64,000 nucleotides of DNA from an uncultured Clostridia bacterium (GTDB lineage Bacteria; Bacillota; Clostridia; Christensenellales; CAG-314): positions 79,265 through 143,264 of the forward strand of contig CANQGO010000001.1 of the NCBI GenBank assembly GCA_947623225.1, written 5' to 3'. This document shows, in pieces, positions 59,085 through 64,000 of the stretch; position 1 is the stretch's first letter; the number at the start of each line of letters is the position of its first letter. The translations under genes were made by a program, and so were the position numbers. The notes beneath the pieces were generated by a model that worked only from the letters and a program-made list of their open reading frames with translations, made no database searches and was not told where the DNA came from.

Positions 59085-61274
59085 ATGAATACAGAACAAG
59101 AGAAAGCAGAGGTTACTATTAATAATTTTTTGACTAAGGTCAAGCATTATTATCATCCGCATGAAATTTCCAGGATCGAGGATGCTTATCAGGTGGCTTA
59201 TCAAGCGCATCAAGGGCAATTCAGAGCCAGCGGCAGGCCGTATATTACGCATCCCGTCATCGTCGCGGATATATTGATCGATATGGGACTGGATGTCCCG
59301 ACGATTTGCGCTGCGCTGTTGCATGATACCGTGGAGGACACATATATAACAGATGCGGACTTGCGGAACAAATTTGGAAACGAGATCGCAGACTTGGTGG
59401 CAGGCGTAACTAAGCTGGACAAAATTCAATTTCACAACAAGGAAGAAGAACAAGCGGAGAATATGCGAAAAATGTTTTTTGCAATGGCAAAAGACATCCG
59501 TGTTATGCTCATCAAACTTGCCGATAGGTTGCACAATATGCGTTCCTTGATGTATCTTTCACCCGAAAAGCAACAGATAATTGCCAAAGAAACGTTGGAT
59601 ATTTTTGCTCCGATTGCCGGCAGATTGGGTATTTCATCAATAAAAACAGAACTGGAAGATTTGTGTTTGAAGTATCTTGATAATCAGGCCTATAACGAAA
59701 TCAGCGAAGGAATAGCACTGAAAAAACACGAACGAGAAGCTATTGTTACCGCTTTTATCGAAGAGGTCAAGGCTGAACTTAGTAAGAGTAATATCAAGGA
59801 CTTCGATATATACGGCAGAACGAAGCATTTTTATTCTATTTATAAAAAAATGCGTCGACAAAATAAGACGCTTGATCAAGTTTACGACCTGACAGCCGTA
59901 AGGGTCATTGTGGATACCATTAAGGATTGTTATGCCGTTTTGGGTGCCATCCACGCCCGCTGGAAGCCAATGCCGGGGCGATTTAAGGATTATATAGCGG
60001 TACCCAAACCAAATATGTACCAATCCCTGCATACTACAGTGATTATAGAAATAGGTACGCATACCTACCCGATAGAGGTCCAAATAAGAACACACGAAAT
60101 GCATAAGATAGCCGAATACGGTATCGCTGCACACTGGAAGTATAAAGAAGGGATCACCGTTCCTACGGCGATGGACGATAAACTGGGTTGGGTAAAAGAA
60201 GTATTGTCTTACAACGATGATTTCAAAGATAGTGCCGAATTTCTTGATCTAATTAAGAATGATATATCCAATACGAATGAGGTTTACGTATTCACACCGA
60301 ACGGCGACGTGAAGATCTTGCCGGCGGATGCGACGGGGTTGGATTTTGCCTATATGATACACAGTCAGGTGGGCAATAAGTGTGTCGGTATAAAAATCAA
60401 TAACAAAATCGTGCCTCTTGACACAGTTCTGTCGACCGGTGATACCGTAGAGGTCATGACCAATCCGAACGCCAAAGGCCCTTCGCGCGATTGGCTCAAG
60501 ATTGCCAAAACGCCCTCTGCTCGCGCCAAAATACGTCAATTTTTCAAACGAGAATTGAAAGACGAATATATTCGTACCGGCAGAGGAATGATCGAACGTG
60601 AAATAAAGCACAGAGGTATAACTCCTTCTGAATTGATGACGCCCGAGGCAATACAGGCTGTCTGTGACAGATATATGCTGTCCGGTATTGACGAAATGTA
60701 TGCTGCTGTAGGTTACGGGAGCCTCTCCTTAAATCAGGTCGTTATCAAGTTGATTTCCGGCAACAAAGAGATCGTCGAAAAAATAAAAACTCAACAAAGC
60801 GTACGTAAAAAACAAGGAGTCGGTTCTAAAGAACAGTCGGTCATAATAAAAGGTGTGGAAAACTTGTTGGTGCGTTTTTCGCGTTGTTGTTCCCCTGTTC
60901 CGGGAGACGATATAGTCGGCTATATTTCCCGCGGGAGGGGTGTCTGTGTCCATAGAGCGGACTGTCCGACAGTTAAAAACATGGAACCTGAGCGTCTGGT
61001 CAAGGCCGAATGGGCAAATATGAGCGAGGCTACAACCTTCCCTGTCACCATTGAAATAATAGCAGAAGATAAAGGGGGCGTTTTCGCCGATATAACCAAG
61101 GTTATAACTAACGAGGGGCTTTCTTTCGTGGCAATCAATGCTCGCAAGGATAGGAAAGGCAACGCTATCGCAACTATAACCGTCGAAATAACCGACCATG
61201 AGCAAACCAATGCATTGATGAATAGACTGCTGGCTATCCCGGCGGTAATAAACGTCTATCGTACACAGGGATAA
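59085..61274 (+). CDS. rel: Bifunctional (p)ppGpp synthetase/hydrolase
   Basis: A 729-residue RSH enzyme. The HD hydrolase domain (HPVIVADI, LLHDTVEDT) and synthetase domain (GRFKDYIAVPKPNMYQSLH, EVQIRT) are both intact. The RxKD form (RFKD) is typical of bifunctional Rel rather than synthetase-only RelA. TGS (EVYVFTPNGDVKILP), a zinc-finger-like CC segment and an ACT domain follow. It is 11 bases after recJ. Confidence 0.96.
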   Translation: MNTEQEKAEVTINNFLTKVKHYYHPHEISRIEDAYQVAYQAHQGQFRASGRPYITHPVIVADILIDMGLDVPTICAALLHDTVEDTYITDADLRNKFGNEIADLVAGVTKLDKIQFHNKEEEQAENMRKMFFAMAKDIRVMLIKLADRLHNMRSLMYLSPEKQQIIAKETLDIFAPIAGRLGISSIKTELEDLCLKYLDNQAYNEISEGIALKKHEREAIVTAFIEEVKAELSKSNIKDFDIYGRTKHFYSIYKKMRRQNKTLDQVYDLTAVRVIVDTIKDCYAVLGAIHARWKPMPGRFKDYIAVPKPNMYQSLHTTVIIEIGTHTYPIEVQIRTHEMHKIAEYGIAAHWKYKEGITVPTAMDDKLGWVKEVLSYNDDFKDSAEFLDLIKNDISNTNEVYVFTPNGDVKILPADATGLDFAYMIHSQVGNKCVGIKINNKIVPLDTVLSTGDTVEVMTNPNAKGPSRDWLKIAKTPSARAKIRQFFKRELKDEYIRTGRGMIEREIKHRGITPSELMTPEAIQAVCDRYMLSGIDEMYAAVGYGSLSLNQVVIKLISGNKEIVEKIKTQQSVRKKQGVGSKEQSVIIKGVENLLVRFSRCCSPVPGDDIVGYISRGRGVCVHRADCPTVKNMEPERLVKAEWANMSEATTFPVTIEIIAEDKGGVFADITKVITNEGLSFVAINARKDRKGNAIATITVEITDHEQTNALMNRLLAIPAVINVYRTQG

Positions 61275-61276
61275 AT

Positions 61277-62671
61277 ATGAAAGTGTATACCGATTTTTGC
61301 TATCCTACAGAGATACAAGACGTTGTAAAAATGTTTTATGTTGAAGCGGAATTGACTTCAAATAAGGAAGAGGCAGAATTAGTGCTGCTTGAGGCGGAGC
61401 GTGGGAATATTTACGAATATGCGTCAATCGTTGGAGATAAACACGCCATACAGAGAGTAGATTGCAATGGTGTGGACCAACTACAGCGAATTCGTTTGCG
61501 TAAACGGTTCGCTAAGATAGCGGCTTACGATGTGCTGGTTGATTTTACCGGAAAAAACATGCCGTGGGGTAGTCTCACGGGTATACGTCCCACCAAATTG
61601 GCGGATCAGTTGACAAAAGAAGGATTTGACTGGTTTGATGTCTTTACTAATAAACTCGGCGTTTCTGTGGGAAAAGCGCAATTGGTCGCGGATATTTTGC
61701 AAACGCAAGGCAGTTTGCATGAGCGTAAAACGGGCTGTGCCGATTTATATATAGGCATTCCTTTCTGTGTAAGCAGGTGCAGTTATTGTTCTTTTACAAG
61801 CGGAGAGATCGAACGATTGAAAAAATATGTGGTTCCATATGTGGAAGCACTCAAAAGGGATATTGTTGCGACACTTGCTTTCGTAAAAGAAAAAAACATT
61901 CGCATCAACAATGTATATTTTGGAGGCGGTACCCCTACCTCATTGAATGCAGAACAATTGAATGAGATCATGTCCTGTATCGACATAGATCCTGTTGAGT
62001 ATACGGTGGAAGCGGGTAGACCGGATACGATTGACAGTGAAAAATTGGACGTACTGAAGGCGCATGGCGTAGATCGAATCTCGATAAATCCGCAGACCTT
62101 CAATCAATCGGTTTTGGATATAATAGGTCGTAAACATAGCGTACAGGATATATATGACAAATATGACTTGGCAAAAAAATACGGTTTCACGGTAAATATG
62201 GACTTGATTGCCGGTTTGCCGACGGAAACTTACGAAATGTTTCGGTATAGTTTGGATGAGGCAGTTTCTTTGACGCCCGACAATATTACCGTCCACACTT
62301 TGGCGCTTAAGCACGGCAGCTTATTAAAGGAGCAGAATTACTACAGTTATGCAGATGTGAGCAAGATGGTGGACTATTCGCGAGAAAAACTGTATGCTGC
62401 AAATTACTCTCCATACTATATGTACAGACAAAAATACATGGCACAAAATCTCGAAAATGTTGGATATTGCAAACCCAATAAGCCATGTTTGTATAATATA
62501 GGCATAATGGAAGAAATTTCGGATATCATTGCTTGCGGGACAAATGCGATATCTAAACGCATTATTTCCGATGAAAATCGCATAGAACGCGCAGCGAATG
62601 CCAAGGATGTAATCACATATATAAATCACAACGAAGAGTATCTTGCAAAAAAATTCGATTTATTTGATTGA
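61277..62671 (+). CDS. hemZ: HemZ-like radical SAM coproporphyrinogen dehydrogenase
   Basis: A 464-residue oxygen-independent coproporphyrinogen III oxidase-type enzyme. The radical SAM cluster CxxxCxxC is CVSRCSYC (near residue 162). VYFGGGTPTSL and NMDLIAGLP are typical of HemN/HemZ. An N-terminal domain of about 150 residues marks the HemZ branch, which lies beside rel in many Clostridia. No other haem genes are in the window, so the true substrate is uncertain. Confidence 0.88.
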   Translation: MKVYTDFCYPTEIQDVVKMFYVEAELTSNKEEAELVLLEAERGNIYEYASIVGDKHAIQRVDCNGVDQLQRIRLRKRFAKIAAYDVLVDFTGKNMPWGSLTGIRPTKLADQLTKEGFDWFDVFTNKLGVSVGKAQLVADILQTQGSLHERKTGCADLYIGIPFCVSRCSYCSFTSGEIERLKKYVVPYVEALKRDIVATLAFVKEKNIRINNVYFGGGTPTSLNAEQLNEIMSCIDIDPVEYTVEAGRPDTIDSEKLDVLKAHGVDRISINPQTFNQSVLDIIGRKHSVQDIYDKYDLAKKYGFTVNMDLIAGLPTETYEMFRYSLDEAVSLTPDNITVHTLALKHGSLLKEQNYYSYADVSKMVDYSREKLYAANYSPYYMYRQKYMAQNLENVGYCKPNKPCLYNIGIMEEISDIIACGTNAISKRIISDENRIERAANAKDVITYINHNEEYLAKKFDLFD

Positions 62672-62681
62672 AGAGGATGGC

Positions 62682-63872
62682 ATGCGGGCACAAAGCGAAA
62701 ATGAACAATACAGAAGAGCAACGATACGACGTTTGATCGTATTGGGTTGCCTTGTTTTGCTTTTTGTTATTTTATATTTGCTTACGCTTAATCAAAAAGT
62801 CTGCGAGTTTTTTGCCACCACAATATCACGTGCGTGGATATACGTCTTTGGCAATATCTTCGGTTTGGTGCCGATGAGTTTTTACGAATTATTTTTAATA
62901 TTAGTTATTTTGGGAATTATTACCTTTGTGGTAGTGGAAATTGTTTTGCTTTGCAAGCGCAAATGGCGTCAGGCTATCACGGGAGTAATCATTGTGGCAA
63001 TATGTGTATTTGCTTTTCTGAATATCTATACTGCTACGGCGACCTTCTCATATGGCAGAGATCCGTTGCCGACTAGCATTTACGAGGAATATTCAGGAGA
63101 CGACCTGACAGTAGATGAGGCGATCGAGATAGCGACATATATTGTCGATGAAGCAAATGAAGCCTACGGTGCAACAAATCATGATAAGGATGGCAATATA
63201 ATCTATCCGTATTCTTTGAAAGAGATGTCTCAAATTCTGGATAAAGAATACAAAAAGTTGGACAATGCCTACTTTTCGTCGTACACTCCATATGGCAAAA
63301 GGGTTCTCAATAAGACTATTATGAGTGAATTGGGTATCACGGGAGTGTTTTTTGCACCTTTTGGAGAGGCAAATATAAATATAAACGATACATTGTATCT
63401 TCCTGCTACGCTTGGACATGAGATGGCACACGGAAAAGGAGTGATGCGGGAATATGAGGCAGATATTGTAGGACAGTACGTATGTCTTACCAGCGAAGAC
63501 CCTTATATCAGATACGGAGCACTTGTGCAATGTATGTATAGTGCAATCAATATCGTTGCACAGTATCCGAATACAGACGAGACGACGCAACGATTATACG
63601 ATAGAATAGACGAGGGAATAATTCGTGAGCGTGGCAATTACTCCGCTATGTGGGGCAAATTCGACATGCTGGACAAGATAGGCGAGTTTTTTAACGACTT
63701 GTATCTCAAATTGCAAAAACAAGAAGAGGGTACCAATAGTTATTATAAGCCGGGTCTGGTTGAAGAGACCGAAGAAAAAGATAACGATGGTAATACCATA
63801 GTCAGAGTGATCCGATTCTCCGATACGCAGAATCTATTGATCAAGTTGTATAAGCAAGGCAAGTTCGAATAG
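62682..63872 (+). CDS. DUF3810-family membrane protein with zinc-protease motif
   Basis: A 396-residue protein with three N-terminal membrane helices (about 18-38, 65-87 and 93-112) and a large outer domain. That domain has HEMAH in LGHEMAHGKG and a downstream Glu in REYEADIVG, the ligand set of a zinc metallopeptidase. Activity is not shown for the family. It starts 10 bases after hemZ with GAGGA upstream, so it is probably the last gene of recJ-rel-hemZ. Confidence 0.82.
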   Translation: MRAQSENEQYRRATIRRLIVLGCLVLLFVILYLLTLNQKVCEFFATTISRAWIYVFGNIFGLVPMSFYELFLILVILGIITFVVVEIVLLCKRKWRQAITGVIIVAICVFAFLNIYTATATFSYGRDPLPTSIYEEYSGDDLTVDEAIEIATYIVDEANEAYGATNHDKDGNIIYPYSLKEMSQILDKEYKKLDNAYFSSYTPYGKRVLNKTIMSELGITGVFFAPFGEANININDTLYLPATLGHEMAHGKGVMREYEADIVGQYVCLTSEDPYIRYGALVQCMYSAINIVAQYPNTDETTQRLYDRIDEGIIRERGNYSAMWGKFDMLDKIGEFFNDLYLKLQKQEEGTNSYYKPGLVEETEEKDNDGNTIVRVIRFSDTQNLLIKLYKQGKFE

Positions 63873-63916
63873 ACGGTTTGCAATTTTTTGCACGAAATAT
63901 TGCAAAAAATACCGTC
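63872..63916 (+). terminator. Long hairpin at the end of the recJ-DUF3810 operon
   Basis: Outer arms GACGGT / ACCGTC and inner arms ATTTTTTGCA / TGCAAAAAAT enclose an 8-base loop, with a 5-base bulge on one side. No T run follows. It begins at the stop codon and probably ends or protects the transcript. Confidence 0.55.
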
Positions 63917-63922
63917 AAATTG

Positions 63923-63951
63923 TTGACAGTTTTTTCTACGTGGGATATAAT
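63923..63951 (+). promoter_or_regulatory. Promoter of tRNA-Gly
   Basis: A full consensus promoter: TTGACA (63923-63928), 17 bp, TATAAT (63946-63951). Confidence 0.92.
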
Positions 63952-63968
63952 AAAGAGGCTGTTGAAGT

Positions 63969-64000
63969 GCGGGTGTAGTTCAATGGTAGAATCCCAGCCT
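63969..64000 (+). tRNA. tRNA-Gly, 5' part (cut by window end)
   Basis: GCGGGTG acceptor, TA, D arm (GTTCAATGGTAGAAT) and the 5' half of the anticodon stem match glycine tRNAs. The CAGCCT before the edge is like Bacillus tRNA-Gly(UCC), but the anticodon is outside the window. Confidence 0.85.

Overview
The window reads as a chromosomal segment of a spore-forming, Gram-positive, Clostridia-like bacterium of moderate GC content. The evidence is the gene content: a Spo0A homologue, the sporulation genes yqfC, yqfD and a ytxC-like gene, a collagen-like (exosporium-type) protein, a MurE with the DNPR motif of meso-diaminopimelate ligases, and Firmicutes-style leader RNAs (M-box on mgtE, T-box on thrS, L20-type leader on infC). 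Most promoters are near-consensus sigma-A type with 17-bp spacers. I cannot name a species; an uncultured gut lineage is only a guess. No rRNA, CRISPR array, IS element or prophage was seen.

Layout. 1-2452: the end of deoC, tRNA-Leu(CAA) and tRNA-Arg(CCG), then an aldo/keto reductase with a ferredoxin tail and a hotdog thioesterase. 2521-6875: a Type III restriction-modification island (XRE regulator, mod, res) with repeated operator motifs. 6953-9826: a copper operon (CopA fused in frame to a CopZ-like domain, then CsoR). 9810-15806: the conserved cluster yqfC-yqfD-phoH-pgpH-ybeY-era-yqzL-recO, with no dgkA or cdd. 15826-19574: a heterodimeric ABC exporter. 19584-22133 (minus): a cadC-type regulator, a separate HMA protein and a Cd/Zn ATPase. 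22249-24736: a collagen-like gene convergent with mgtE, which has an M-box leader. 24812-28690: a small membrane protein, an atypical spo0A, a TetR regulator, a probable spore-surface protein, a zinc-ribbon protein and a phosphoesterase.

28716-42260 is the division and cell-wall (dcw) cluster: mraZ-rsmH-(ftsL position)-pbp-murE-mraY-murD-ftsW-murA-ftsQ-ftsA-ftsZ, without murF or murG. 42328-49912: small Cys-rich genes, acpP, an AlkD-like gene, ytxC-like, thrS, infC-rpmI-rplT, a SpoU methylase and yebC. 49966-54333: ruvC-ruvA-ruvB-queA-tgt. 54361-63916: yajC, a TIGR04086 membrane protein, a SecD-like protein with no secF, recJ, rel, hemZ and a DUF3810 metallopeptidase-like gene. The window ends inside tRNA-Gly.

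How it works together. The segment is mainly housekeeping (wall synthesis and division, translation, recombination, stringent response) with sporulation genes mixed in and three accessory modules: restriction-modification, copper and Cd/Zn export. The least expected features are regulatory. They are an unassigned leader or small RNA before mraZ with alternating complementary arms, a Spo0A whose receiver has lost its phosphorylation pocket, a CopA-CopZ fusion with an internal ribosome site, terminators that overlap the start signals of the next gene, and apparently leaderless genes.
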